The position numbers and the translations under genes are program-made. A DNA stretch of 64,000 bases, from the NCBI RefSeq assembly GCF_900454895.1, contig NZ_UGTA01000001.1, positions 1,302,001 to 1,366,000 on the forward strand, in the 5' to 3' direction. This DNA comes from Phocoenobacter uteri. Lineage in GTDB: Bacteria > Pseudomonadota > Gammaproteobacteria > Enterobacterales > Pasteurellaceae. Position 1 is the stretch's first letter; each line of letters begins with the position of its first letter. Below, one piece after another: positions 1 to 9,213 of the stretch. A model generated the notes under the pieces. The model was not told where the DNA came from and searched no databases. It worked only from the letters and a program-made list of their open reading frames with translations.

Positions 1-1118
1 GACACGGCGGGCAGATTATTTTAGATATTCTGTTAAAACGTATTTTACAAGTAAAAGGCTTACGTATTGCTCGTGCAGGGGAATTCTCTGAACAGGCCTT
101 TTTAAATGATAAATTAGATTTGGCCCAAGCCGAAGCGATTGCCGATTTAATTGACGCTACCTCTGAACAAGCGGCTCGTAGTGCGTTAAAATCATTACAA
201 GGCGAGTTTTCAAATAAAATTCATCAGCTTGTTGATGATGTAATTTATTTGCGTACCTATGTGGAAGCATCGATTGATTTTCCTGATGAAGAAATTGATT
301 TTCTTGCGGACGGTAAAATTGAGAATAAACTTAACCAAATTATTGCCAGTTTAGACAATGTGCGTAAAGAAGCAAAGCAAGGTTCAATTATTCGTGAAGG
401 AATGAAAGTCGTGATTGCAGGGCGTCCAAATGCAGGAAAATCAAGCTTATTGAATGCCCTTGCAGGACGAGATGCAGCGATTGTAACCAATATTGCAGGA
501 ACAACTCGCGATGTATTGCGTGAGCATATTCATATTGATGGAATGCCATTGCATATTATCGATACTGCAGGCTTACGAGATGCAAGTGATGAAGTGGAAC
601 GTATTGGGATTGAGCGTGCGTGGGGCGAAATCGAGCAAGCGGATCACGTTTTATTGATGATTGATAGCACTGAAAGTAGCACTGAAAATATTCAAACTGA
701 ATGGCAAGATTTTCTCACTCGTTTACCTGAAAATATTCCAGTAACGGTCATTCGCAATAAAGTGGATCTCTCTGGTGAAAAAGAAGGTTTTGAGAAATTA
801 AACAACTTTGATTTAATCCGCCTTTCTGCCCAAACAAAAGTTGGGGTGGAGCTGTTACGTGAACATTTGAAACAATCAATGGGTTATCAAAGCTCAACGG
901 AGGGAGGCTTTATTGCTCGCCGTCGCCATTTAGTTGCCCTTGAAAAAGCGGCGGAACATTTAGCCAATGGACATACGCAATTAACCGAATTTTATGCAGG
1001 CGAATTACTAGCAGAAGAGCTACGAATGACACAAAATGCGTTAAGTGAAATTACAGGTGAATTTACCTCTGATGATTTACTCGGTAATATTTTCAGTTCA
1101 TTTTGTATCGGAAAATAA
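1..1118 (+). CDS. mnmE: tRNA modification GTPase MnmE, 5' end cut by window edge
   Basis: MnmE, with MnmG, installs the carboxymethylaminomethyl group on U34 of several tRNAs. The reading frame is open from base 3 (HGGQIILD...), so only the N-terminal tetrahydrofolate-binding part is missing; a TTG at 120 is merely internal. Visible parts are the helical domain, the inserted Ras-like G domain (P-loop GRPNAGKSSLLNAL, then TTRD, DTAGL and NKVD) and the C-terminal CIGK motif with the catalytic Cys at the very end. The family is about 450 residues; about 370 are present. A hairpin terminator follows. The assignment is secure. Confidence 0.97.
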   Translation, partial: HGGQIILDILLKRILQVKGLRIARAGEFSEQAFLNDKLDLAQAEAIADLIDATSEQAARSALKSLQGEFSNKIHQLVDDVIYLRTYVEASIDFPDEEIDFLADGKIENKLNQIIASLDNVRKEAKQGSIIREGMKVVIAGRPNAGKSSLLNALAGRDAAIVTNIAGTTRDVLREHIHIDGMPLHIIDTAGLRDASDEVERIGIERAWGEIEQADHVLLMIDSTESSTENIQTEWQDFLTRLPENIPVTVIRNKVDLSGEKEGFEKLNNFDLIRLSAQTKVGVELLREHLKQSMGYQSSTEGGFIARRRHLVALEKAAEHLANGHTQLTEFYAGELLAEELRMTQNALSEITGEFTSDDLLGNIFSSFCIGK

Positions 1119-1150
1119 GCGGTTAAATTTTTTCTAAAATTTACCATTAT

Positions 1151-1187
1151 ATGTGAGAGTATTATTTAATTCTCTCACATTATTTTT
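1151..1187 (+). terminator. Rho-independent terminator after mnmE
   Basis: ATGTGAGAG at 1151-1159 pairs with CTCTCACAT at 1172-1180, a 9-bp perfect stem with a 12-nt loop, followed by TATTTTT. It separates mnmE from the next gene on the same strand. Confidence 0.8.
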
Positions 1188-1343
1188 AGATAATATCATT
1201 CTTATTTCTCATAACGCCTTTTTAAAATTATCTAAAAATTAGACTTTTACATATTTTTTACATAATATAGTACAGCTTGCTATCTATATAGCTTTCATTT
1301 AGCAACAATTTTCAATACTAATATTTAAACCTTAGGAGATCCT

Positions 1344-2945
1344 ATGAAATTACGTACAAAATTTTCAATTATTACCACAACCTTTATGCTTGCAAGTGGT
1401 GTAGCACAAGCAGCTGGAAAAACATTTTTTTACTGTACGGATAAAGCACCAAAAGGGTTTAGTCCAATATTAGTCATTGATGGTAAAACCTATAATGCAA
1501 GTTCACAGCAAGTGTATAACCGTTTAGTCGAATTTAAGCGTGGTAGCACAGATATTGAACCCGCATTGGCGGAGAGCTGGGATATTAGCAATGATGGTTT
1601 GACTTATACTTTTCATTTACGCCCAAATGTAAAATTCCATTCAAGCAAACAATTTAAACCAACTCGCAATTTTAATGCGGATGATGTTGTTTTCTCTTTT
1701 AACCGTATGTTAGATGAAAACCACCCATTCCATAATGTGTCCAATGGTGTATATCCTTACTTTAAAGGTATGGGATTTCATAAACTGTTAAAATCAGTAA
1801 AAAAACTTGATGATAACACCGTTGAAATAAAACTAACCAAGCCTGATGCGACTTTCTTAGCCAGCTTAGGAATGGATTTTACTTCAATTCATTCTGCGGA
1901 ATATGCTGATAATATGATGAAAGAAGGAAAACCAGAAACGATTGATAAATTACCTATCGGTACTGGGCCATTTGTTTTTGCAGGGTATAAAAAAGATCAA
2001 AAAATTCGTTATTTTGCTAATAAAGACTATTGGAATGGTAAACCTGATATTGACACATTGATCATTGATATCGTACCTGATGCGACAACACGCTATGCAA
2101 AATTGATCAAAAGTAAATGCGATATGATCGAGTTTCCAAATCAAAATGACATTCCTGAAATGGAAAAAAATCCAAATATCCAGATGCTAAGATATAAAGG
2201 AATGAATGTTTCTTATATCGCTTTTAACAGCGAAAGCCCAATTATGGCTAATCCAAAAGTACGTGAAGCCTTAAATGATGCAGTTGATAGAAAAGCAATT
2301 ATTGATATTGTGTATAATGGTTTTGCTGTTTCAGCTAAAAACCCATTAGCACCAACAGTTTGGGGATATAATGATGACATCAAACCTTATCATCAAGATA
2401 TCGAAAAAGCGAAAAAATTATTGGCGGAAGCTGGTTATCCAAATGGCTTTACAATGAAAGTGTTAATGAACGATCAGAAAAAAGGTTCATCATTGCCAGA
2501 GCCAGGTAAGTTAGCTACATTGATCAAATCTGATTGGGAAAAAATCGGTGTAAAAGTAGAGCTAATCAATGAAGTATTAGATTATAGAAAACGTGCGAGA
2601 CAAGGTAATTTTGATGCAGTCATTGCTGGTTGGTCTGGAGATAATGGTGATCCTGATAACTTCTTATCACCACTACTTGGCTGTGATAGTATTGGAATCA
2701 GTAACTATGGACGTTTCTGTAATAAAGAATTTGATGATTTATTAGCACAAGCTAAAATATCATCTGATAAAGCACAAAGAACAGAGCTTTATAAAAAAGC
2801 ACAACAAATTGTGCGAAAAGAAATGCCTTGGGTAACAGTGGCTCACTCAACTCTTGTTGTTCCACTCAGCAAACGCGTAGCAAACTATAAAAGTAGCCCA
2901 TTTGGCTATGTTTATTTACACGGCACAAAGCTAGAAGATAAATAA
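1344..2945 (+). CDS. dppA: Periplasmic dipeptide/haem-binding protein, DppA/HbpA family
   Basis: Solute-binding protein family 5, the periplasmic receptor of an ABC importer. It has 533 residues, close to E. coli DppA (535), and follows it throughout (TYNASSQQVYNRLVEF near the N-terminus, PIGTGPF mid-protein, GWSGDNGDPDNF near the C-terminus). A signal peptide ends around AQA-AGK with no lipobox cysteine, so it should be soluble, unlike the H. influenzae HbpA lipoprotein. AGGAG at 1334-1338 fixes the start. No permease or ATPase gene lies next to it, so it must use components encoded elsewhere. In this family DppA/HbpA proteins can also bind haem or glutathione; which ligand applies here cannot be read from sequence. 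Confidence 0.9.
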   Translation: MKLRTKFSIITTTFMLASGVAQAAGKTFFYCTDKAPKGFSPILVIDGKTYNASSQQVYNRLVEFKRGSTDIEPALAESWDISNDGLTYTFHLRPNVKFHSSKQFKPTRNFNADDVVFSFNRMLDENHPFHNVSNGVYPYFKGMGFHKLLKSVKKLDDNTVEIKLTKPDATFLASLGMDFTSIHSAEYADNMMKEGKPETIDKLPIGTGPFVFAGYKKDQKIRYFANKDYWNGKPDIDTLIIDIVPDATTRYAKLIKSKCDMIEFPNQNDIPEMEKNPNIQMLRYKGMNVSYIAFNSESPIMANPKVREALNDAVDRKAIIDIVYNGFAVSAKNPLAPTVWGYNDDIKPYHQDIEKAKKLLAEAGYPNGFTMKVLMNDQKKGSSLPEPGKLATLIKSDWEKIGVKVELINEVLDYRKRARQGNFDAVIAGWSGDNGDPDNFLSPLLGCDSIGISNYGRFCNKEFDDLLAQAKISSDKAQRTELYKKAQQIVRKEMPWVTVAHSTLVVPLSKRVANYKSSPFGYVYLHGTKLEDK

Positions 2946-2960
2946 AAAATCTAATCCATA

Positions 2961-2990
2961 AAAAATGCCCTATTAAATAGGGCATTTTTA
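2961..2990. terminator. Bidirectional terminator between dppA and lpd
   Basis: AATGCCCTATT pairs with AATAGGGCATT in a near-perfect stem flanked by A-run and T-run. It lies between the convergent ends of dppA (+) and lpd (-), so it can serve both. Confidence 0.85.
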
Positions 2991-3014
2991 TTATCTTTTA
3001 TTAAGTATCAAAAC

Positions 3015-4439
3015 TTATTTTTTCTTCGCTTTTGGATTTGGAAGATCGGTAATTGATCCTTCAAATACTTCTGCCGCTAAACCAACTGATTCGTGTAAGG
3101 TTGGGTGAGCGTGAATAGTTAATGCAAGATCTTCAGCGTCACACGCCATTTCAATCGCAAGACCGATTTCACCTAATAATTCACCACCGTTAGAACCCAC
3201 AATCGCACCACCAAGTACTTTGTGTGTATCTTTATCAAAGATCAGTTTTGTCATACCTTCTGAACATTCAGAAGCAATCGCACGACCTGATGCTGCCCAA
3301 GGGAATTTAGCCACTTCAAAGTTTAAGCCTTCTTGACGACATTCTTTCTCTGTTTTACCAACCCAAGCCACTTCTGGTTCAGTATAAGCGATTGAAGGAA
3401 TAACCTTAGGATCAAAATAGTGTTTTTTCCCTGCAATGACTTCTGCTGCAACATGACCTTCGTGAACACCTTTGTGTGCTAACATTGGTTGTCCTACGAT
3501 ATCACCGATTGCAAAAATGTGTGGCACGTTAGTACGCATTTGTTTATCCACATTGATGAAACCACGCTCATCAACGGCAACGCCTGCTTTACCCGCTTCA
3601 ATCAATTTACCATTTGGGGTACGACCGATTGCAACTAACACCGCATCATAACGTTTAGTATCGTTACACGCTTTACCTTCCATTGTTACATAGATACCAT
3701 CATCTTTTGCTTCAACAGCCATTACTTTAGTTTCAAGCATTAACTTGAATTTTTTCTCAACCTGTTTAGTATAAATTTGAACAATATCTTTATCTGCCGC
3801 TGGGATCACTTGATCGAACATTTCAACCACTTCAACTTCTGAACCTAATGATTGATAAACCGTTCCCATCTCTAAACCGATGATACCACCACCCATAATC
3901 AATAAGCGTTTTGGTACTTCTTTTAATTTAAGGGCGTCAGTTGAATCCCAAACACGTGGATCTTCGTGTGGAATAAATGGTAATTGAATAGGACGAGAGC
4001 CCGCTGCAATAATTGCGTTATCAAATTTAACAGTTGTTGCATTACCTTTACGGTCACGTGCCACGATGGTATGTGGATCAACGAAAGACGCTAAACCTTC
4101 AACAATCGTCACTTTACGTGCTTTTGCCATTCCCGCAAGTCCACCTGTTAATTTAGACACAACCGCTTCTTTACCTTCACGCACTTTGTCTAAATCGATT
4201 TTTGGCTCACCGAAGTAGATACCATTATGTTCTGCATGTTTTGCTTCTTCAATAACTTTTGCAACGTGAAGTAATGCTTTTGAAGGGATACAACCCACGT
4301 TTAAGCACACACCACCTAATGTTGAATAACGTTCAACAATGACTGTTTCTAAGCCTAAGTCCGCACAACGAAACGCAGCTGAATATCCAGCTGGTCCTGC
4401 ACCTAGAACCACGACTTGTGTTTTAATTTCTTTACCCAT
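3015..4439 (-). CDS. lpd: Dihydrolipoamide dehydrogenase (E3)
   Basis: Re-oxidises the dihydrolipoyl arms of the 2-oxoacid dehydrogenase complexes, passing electrons through a redox disulfide and FAD to NAD+. It has 474 residues as in E. coli. Visible are the N-terminal FAD site (GAGPAGYSAA), the disulfide motif GGVCLNVGCIPSK, the NAD site GGGIIGLEMG and the C-terminal HAHPTLHE with the catalytic His-Glu pair. AGAGG lies 7 nt before the ATG. It is the last gene of aceE-aceF-lpd, separated from aceF by a hairpin of two inverted uptake signals. Certain. Confidence 0.98.
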   Translation of the reverse strand: MGKEIKTQVVVLGAGPAGYSAAFRCADLGLETVIVERYSTLGGVCLNVGCIPSKALLHVAKVIEEAKHAEHNGIYFGEPKIDLDKVREGKEAVVSKLTGGLAGMAKARKVTIVEGLASFVDPHTIVARDRKGNATTVKFDNAIIAAGSRPIQLPFIPHEDPRVWDSTDALKLKEVPKRLLIMGGGIIGLEMGTVYQSLGSEVEVVEMFDQVIPAADKDIVQIYTKQVEKKFKLMLETKVMAVEAKDDGIYVTMEGKACNDTKRYDAVLVAIGRTPNGKLIEAGKAGVAVDERGFINVDKQMRTNVPHIFAIGDIVGQPMLAHKGVHEGHVAAEVIAGKKHYFDPKVIPSIAYTEPEVAWVGKTEKECRQEGLNFEVAKFPWAASGRAIASECSEGMTKLIFDKDTHKVLGGAIVGSNGGELLGEIGLAIEMACDAEDLALTIHAHPTLHESVGLAAEVFEGSITDLPNPKAKKK

Positions 4440-4463
4440 TTTAACCTCTTTATGTTTAGGTTT

Positions 4464-4517
4464 AAGCGGTCATATTTTTGGTTAAATTTGCAAATTCTTC
4501 TGCAAAAATGACCGCTT
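4464..4517. repeat. Inverted pair of DNA-uptake signals between aceF and lpd
   Basis: AAGCGGTCA at 4464-4472 is mirrored by TGACCGCTT at 4509-4517, with complementary A/T-rich arms between them. The pair can fold as a long hairpin within the operon. On the minus strand a short T-rich tract follows, so partial termination before lpd is possible. Confidence 0.65.
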
Positions 4518-4554
4518 ATGTCTTATTTGTTACTTATTTTTTCACATCGCTTTC

Positions 4555-6165
4555 TTACATCGCTAAACGACGAAGATCCGCTAATACGCTACTTAAATAT
4601 GTGATAAATCTTGCACCATCAGCACCGTCAATCACTCTGTGATCGTAAGATAATGATAATGGTAACATTAAACGAGCGTCAAAGTCTTTACCGTTCCAAA
4701 CTGGTGTCATTTCAGATTTAGACACACCTAAAATAGCCACTTCTGGTGCATTTACGATTGGAGTAAAGTGCGTACCACCGATTCCACCTAATGATGAAAT
4801 TGTGAAACAGCCACCTTGCATATCTGACGCGGTTAATTTACCTTCACGTGCTTTTTTAGACACTTCTGCGATTTCACGAGAAAGTTCTAAAATGCCTTTT
4901 TTGTTTACATTTTTAAATACAGGTACGACTAAGCCGTTTGGCGTATCTACTGCGATACCGATATTCACGTATTTTTTCAAGGTTAAACGCTGACCGTCTT
5001 CTGACAATGAGCTATTGAAACGTGGGAATTGCTCTAAGGCTTTTGCTGCTGCTTTCATAATGAAAACAAGTGGCGTGATTTTCACGTCTTGTTTGGTTTT
5101 TTGTAAGTAAGCATTTTGCTCTTTACGGAATTCTTCAAGGGTTGTGATATCCGCTTTATCCCATTGTGTTACGTGTGGGATCATTACCCAGTTACGGTGT
5201 AAGTTTGCCCCTGAGATTTTTTGGATACGACCTAATTCAACTTCTTCGGTTTCCCCAAATTTGCTGAAATCAACTTTTGGCCAAGGTAATAAACCTAAAC
5301 CAGAACCGTCTGCTACGCCGTTGCCTGCTTTACCTGACGCTTTGTTTTCAAATACTTGAACCGCATTTTTAACGTAAGCTTGTAAATCTTCTTTCACGAT
5401 ACGGTTTTTACGACCTGTACCTTTAATATTATCTAAGTTTACGCCAAATTCACGTGCTAAACGACGAATCACAGGTGTTGCGTGAGCAAAGCTTGCACTT
5501 GCTTCTACTTTATCTTGGCTTAAACCAGATTCATTTTTCGCAGAAGAGGCTGCTGGTGCAGGTGCTGCTTCTTGTTTTGGTGCTTCTACTGGTGCCGCTT
5601 GTGGTTGAGCAGGTGCTTCCGCTGCTGCTGGAGCAGAGGTTTCAAAACGCATTACTAATTTACCCGTAGAAACCATATCGCCTTCTGCGATTAAAATTTC
5701 TTTTACCACGCCCGCCATTGGAGCAGGGACTTCCATTGATGCTTTGTCGCCTTCAACGTTTAAGATTGATTGATCTTCTTCTACGCTATCGCCAACTTTA
5801 ACCATAATTTCAGTTACGGTTACTTCATCACCACCAATATCAGGCACGTTTACATCAACGACTGCTGACGCTGTTGCCACTGGTGCTGCTGTTTCTGCTT
5901 TTGGCTCTTCTGCTACTGGTGCAGGCGCTGCGTCAGCTGATTCCAATACTAACATTGGTGTGCCAGTCGTTACTGCGTCGCCTTCTTTTACAAGAATTTC
6001 TTTTACCACGCCCGCTTCTGGTGCTGGTACTTCCATTGACGCTTTATCACCTTCAACGTTAATTACAGACTGATCTACTTCGATAGTATCGCCCACTTTT
6101 ACCATAATTTCAGTTACGGTAACTTCATCACCACCGATATCTGGGATTTGAATTTCTTTTGCCAT
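4555..6165 (-). CDS. aceF: Pyruvate dehydrogenase E2, dihydrolipoamide acetyltransferase
   Basis: Core of the pyruvate dehydrogenase complex; moves acetyl groups from lipoyl arms to CoA. I start at the ATG at 6165 (MAKEIQIPDIG), because TTAAGGAA sits just upstream and the in-frame extension to 6216 has no family match. It has 536 residues. Two lipoyl domains are seen (each with GDKASMEVPAP, the DKA lysine being lipoylated), then Ala/Pro-rich linkers, a peripheral-subunit-binding domain (TPVIRRLAREFGV) and the catalytic domain ending in SYDHRVIDGADG with the active-site His. E. coli has three lipoyl domains, so this is a shorter form. Confidence 0.97.
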   Translation of the reverse strand: MAKEIQIPDIGGDEVTVTEIMVKVGDTIEVDQSVINVEGDKASMEVPAPEAGVVKEILVKEGDAVTTGTPMLVLESADAAPAPVAEEPKAETAAPVATASAVVDVNVPDIGGDEVTVTEIMVKVGDSVEEDQSILNVEGDKASMEVPAPMAGVVKEILIAEGDMVSTGKLVMRFETSAPAAAEAPAQPQAAPVEAPKQEAAPAPAASSAKNESGLSQDKVEASASFAHATPVIRRLAREFGVNLDNIKGTGRKNRIVKEDLQAYVKNAVQVFENKASGKAGNGVADGSGLGLLPWPKVDFSKFGETEEVELGRIQKISGANLHRNWVMIPHVTQWDKADITTLEEFRKEQNAYLQKTKQDVKITPLVFIMKAAAKALEQFPRFNSSLSEDGQRLTLKKYVNIGIAVDTPNGLVVPVFKNVNKKGILELSREIAEVSKKAREGKLTASDMQGGCFTISSLGGIGGTHFTPIVNAPEVAILGVSKSEMTPVWNGKDFDARLMLPLSLSYDHRVIDGADGARFITYLSSVLADLRRLAM

Positions 6166-6186
6166 TTTTGTATTCCTTAAAATTAT

Positions 6187-6240
6187 AAGCGGTAGGATTT
6201 TGATAAAAATTTGCAAATTTATTCACAAATCTTACCGCTT
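6187..6240. repeat. Inverted pair of DNA-uptake signals between aceE and aceF
   Basis: AAGCGGTAGGATTTTG at 6187-6202 faces CTTACCGCTT at 6231-6240. It is a second USS hairpin within the same operon and may tune expression between aceE and aceF. Confidence 0.6.
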
Positions 6241-6253
6241 GTTACACTATAAA

Positions 6254-8908
6254 TTATGCGTAAAATGGATTTGCTTTTTCAGCATCAATACCAAATTTAG
6301 CAATCGCTTCTGCTACTACTTTCTTCTCGATAGTACCTTGTTTTGCAAGCTCAGTTAAAGCTGCAACAACAACATAGTGAGCGTCAACTTCAAAGTGATC
6401 ACGTAAGTTTTCACGGCTGTCTGAACGACCAAAACCGTCTGTACCTAATACGTGGTAGCTTGATGCTGGAATGTATGCACGTACTTGCTCAGCAAAGAGT
6501 TTCATATAGTCAGTTGCTGCCACTGCTGGTGCGTCATTCATTACTTGTGCAATGTAAGGTACTTGTGCTTCTGCTTCTGGGTGTAATAAGTTCCAACGAG
6601 CTACATCGTTACCTTCACGAGCAACTTCTGTGAATGATGGTACGCTATATACATCAGAAGAAATGCCATAGTCATTTGCAAGAATTTGTGCCGCTTGACG
6701 TACGTGACGGAAAATTGCACCAGAACCTAATAACTGAACTTTCGCTTTGCCTTTCGCTTCAACGGTTTCAAATTTATAGATACCTTTACGGATACCTTCT
6801 TCTGCACCTTCTGGCATTGCTGGTTGATCGTAAGTTTCGTTTAAGGTTGTGATGTAGTAGAACACGTCTTCTTGATCACCATACATACGTTTTAAACCGT
6901 CTTGCATAATTACTGCAACTTCGTAAACATAAGCAGGATCGTAAGAGACACAGTTAGGAATCGTTAATGATTGAATATGGCTGTGACCATCTTCGTGTTG
7001 TAAACCTTCACCGTTTAATGTTGTACGACCAGAAGTACCACCAATCATAAAGCCGCGTGCACGTTGGTCACCCGCTGCCCACATCATATCGCCCACACGT
7101 TGGAAACCAAACATTGAGTAATAGATGAAGAATGGGATCATTGGTACGTTGTTGGTTGAGTATGAAGTCGCTGCTGCTAACCAAGATGCTGTTGCACCTA
7201 ACTCATTGATACCTTCTTGTAACACTTGACCATCTGTTGCTTCTTTATAGTAAGCCACTTGCTCACGATCCGATGGAGTATAGTTTTGACCTTTAGGGTT
7301 ATAAATACCCACTTGACGGAATAAACCTTCCATACCGAAAGTACGTGCTTCGTCCGCTAAGATAGGAACGATATTTTTACCGATACCTTTATCTTTTAAT
7401 AAGGTGTTTAAGAAACGAACAAACGCCATAGTCGTTGAAATTGGACGTTTTTGCTCTTCTAATAACGGTGCAAATTCTTCTAATGAAGGAATGTTAAACT
7501 CAGTGGTAAATTTAGGTAAACGCGTTGGTACATAACCTTTTAAGTTTTGACGTTGTTTGTGAAGATATTCGTATTCCGCTGAACCTTCTTCAAATTTCAC
7601 ATAAGGATAGTTTGCAATCTCTTCATCTTTAACTGGAAGATCGAAGTAATCACGGAATGAACGTAAGCTGTGCTCAGACATTTTCTTCGTTTGGTGAGCA
7701 ACGTTTTTACTTTGTGCTTCATCAATCTTATAACCTTTGATGGTTTGCACTAATAATACTGCTGGTTTACCTGCTGTTTGTGCTTTGTGGTAAGCCGCAT
7801 ACATTTTCAGTGAATCGTGTCCACCACGGGTTAAATGCCAGATTTCATCGTCTGTCATATCAGCCACTAATGCCGCAGTTTCAGGGTAACGACCGAAGAA
7901 ATGCTCACGCACATACGCACCGTCTTTTGATTTGAATGTTAAGTAATCGCCATCAACGACTTCCATCATTAACTGAGTCAGTTTACCAGACGTATCTTTT
8001 TCGAATAATTTATCCCAACGTCTGCTCCACATTACTTTGATAACTTCCCAGCCAGCACCACTGAATAAGCCTTCTAATTCTTGAACGATTTTACCGTTAC
8101 CGTTTACTGGACCATCTAAACGTTGTAAGTTACAGTTTACAACAAAGATTAAGTTATCTAAGCCTTCACGACCTGCAAGGGTTAATGCACCTTTTGATTC
8201 GATTTCATCCATCTCACCATCACCAAGATACGCATATACTTTTTGCTCTGTGGTATCTTTTAAGCCACGGTTGTGTAAGTATTTTAAGAAACGTGCTTGA
8301 TAGATTGCATTTACAGGACCTAATCCCATAGAAACCGTTGGGAACTGCCAGAATTCTGGTAATAATTTAGGGTGTGGATATGAAGATAAACCTTTACCGC
8401 CGACTTCTTGACGGAAGTTATTCATTTGCTCTTCTGTTAAACGACCTTCAACAAACGCACGAGCATAGATACCTGGTGCAGAGTGACCTTGGAAGAAGAC
8501 TAAATCGCCACCGTCTTTTTCATTTCTTGCTCGGAAAAAGTGGTTAAATGCAACTTCATAGATTGTTGTCGCTGCTTGGTAAGAAGAAATATGTCCACCT
8601 AATTCAAGATCTTTTTTACCTGCTTTTAACACCATCATAATCGCATTCCAACGGATTGCACTGCTGATACGGCGTTCAAGTTCTAAATCACCTGGATAAG
8701 TTGGCTCATCTTCTACTCTAATTGTATTTACATAATCTGTTGTGCAACCAGATGCTACGGCAACACCATTTTCACGTGCTTGATTGATCACTTGCTCAAT
8801 AATAAATTGTGCACGTTCCGCACCTTCTGCTTTCACTAATGAATTAACTGCGAGTAACCAATCATTTGTTTCAATTGGATCTACGTCATTTTTGATATTT
8901 TCTGACAT
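6254..8908 (-). CDS. aceE: Pyruvate dehydrogenase E1, homodimeric type
   Basis: Thiamine-diphosphate enzyme that decarboxylates pyruvate and acetylates the lipoyl group of AceF. It has 884 residues (E. coli 887). The N-terminal part has the ThDP motif beginning YLGDGEMDE and continuing to NCNLQRLDGPV; the transketolase-like pyrimidine domain and C-terminal domain follow (VLGTDGFGRSDSRENLR). AGGAA lies 8 nt before the ATG at 8908. It is the first gene of aceE-aceF-lpd. The pdhR repressor gene that precedes this operon in E. coli is not here; the upstream neighbour is thrB on the same strand. Certain. Confidence 0.98.
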   Translation of the reverse strand: MSENIKNDVDPIETNDWLLAVNSLVKAEGAERAQFIIEQVINQARENGVAVASGCTTDYVNTIRVEDEPTYPGDLELERRISSAIRWNAIMMVLKAGKKDLELGGHISSYQAATTIYEVAFNHFFRARNEKDGGDLVFFQGHSAPGIYARAFVEGRLTEEQMNNFRQEVGGKGLSSYPHPKLLPEFWQFPTVSMGLGPVNAIYQARFLKYLHNRGLKDTTEQKVYAYLGDGEMDEIESKGALTLAGREGLDNLIFVVNCNLQRLDGPVNGNGKIVQELEGLFSGAGWEVIKVMWSRRWDKLFEKDTSGKLTQLMMEVVDGDYLTFKSKDGAYVREHFFGRYPETAALVADMTDDEIWHLTRGGHDSLKMYAAYHKAQTAGKPAVLLVQTIKGYKIDEAQSKNVAHQTKKMSEHSLRSFRDYFDLPVKDEEIANYPYVKFEEGSAEYEYLHKQRQNLKGYVPTRLPKFTTEFNIPSLEEFAPLLEEQKRPISTTMAFVRFLNTLLKDKGIGKNIVPILADEARTFGMEGLFRQVGIYNPKGQNYTPSDREQVAYYKEATDGQVLQEGINELGATASWLAAATSYSTNNVPMIPFFIYYSMFGFQRVGDMMWAAGDQRARGFMIGGTSGRTTLNGEGLQHEDGHSHIQSLTIPNCVSYDPAYVYEVAVIMQDGLKRMYGDQEDVFYYITTLNETYDQPAMPEGAEEGIRKGIYKFETVEAKGKAKVQLLGSGAIFRHVRQAAQILANDYGISSDVYSVPSFTEVAREGNDVARWNLLHPEAEAQVPYIAQVMNDAPAVAATDYMKLFAEQVRAYIPASSYHVLGTDGFGRSDSRENLRDHFEVDAHYVVVAALTELAKQGTIEKKVVAEAIAKFGIDAEKANPFYA

Positions 8909-9213
8909 ACTTTATTCCTATGTTTTATTGAATTACAACCAAATAACAATTTTTTAACAAAAATAATTTATTTGACTAAATTTAAGACAGAGACAAGCCT
9001 ATATTGAATATAATTTACTTGATATACCCTTATCATCTATCTAGGTTTGATAAGCTATCTGATTGATATTAAACAACTATTTCAAATATTAAAAAATTGT
9101 TTAAATTGTACAGATAAATTTGCAAAACAAGATAACAAAAACAAGGGGATTTGTCTATCAATCCAAGTATTTTAATCAACTAATTAACGCCGCAATTACC
9201 CCTTAATTACTTA
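8909..9213. other. aceE upstream region; no thrC
   Basis: This 305-bp gap separates the end of thrB from the aceE start, both on the minus strand. It is very AT-rich and must hold the aceE promoter, but I see no convincing operator and no strong terminator for thrB. In enteric bacteria and H. influenzae thrC follows thrB; here I find neither an ORF nor a recognisable remnant of it. Confidence 0.55.

Noticed and set aside
1191..1209. Possible Fur box before dppA
   Set aside because: Only about 11 of 19 positions match the consensus, little better than expected in AT-rich DNA.
9018..9070. Possible FNR site upstream of aceE
   Set aside because: TTGAT and ATC half-sites are present but the spacing is wrong for FNR.
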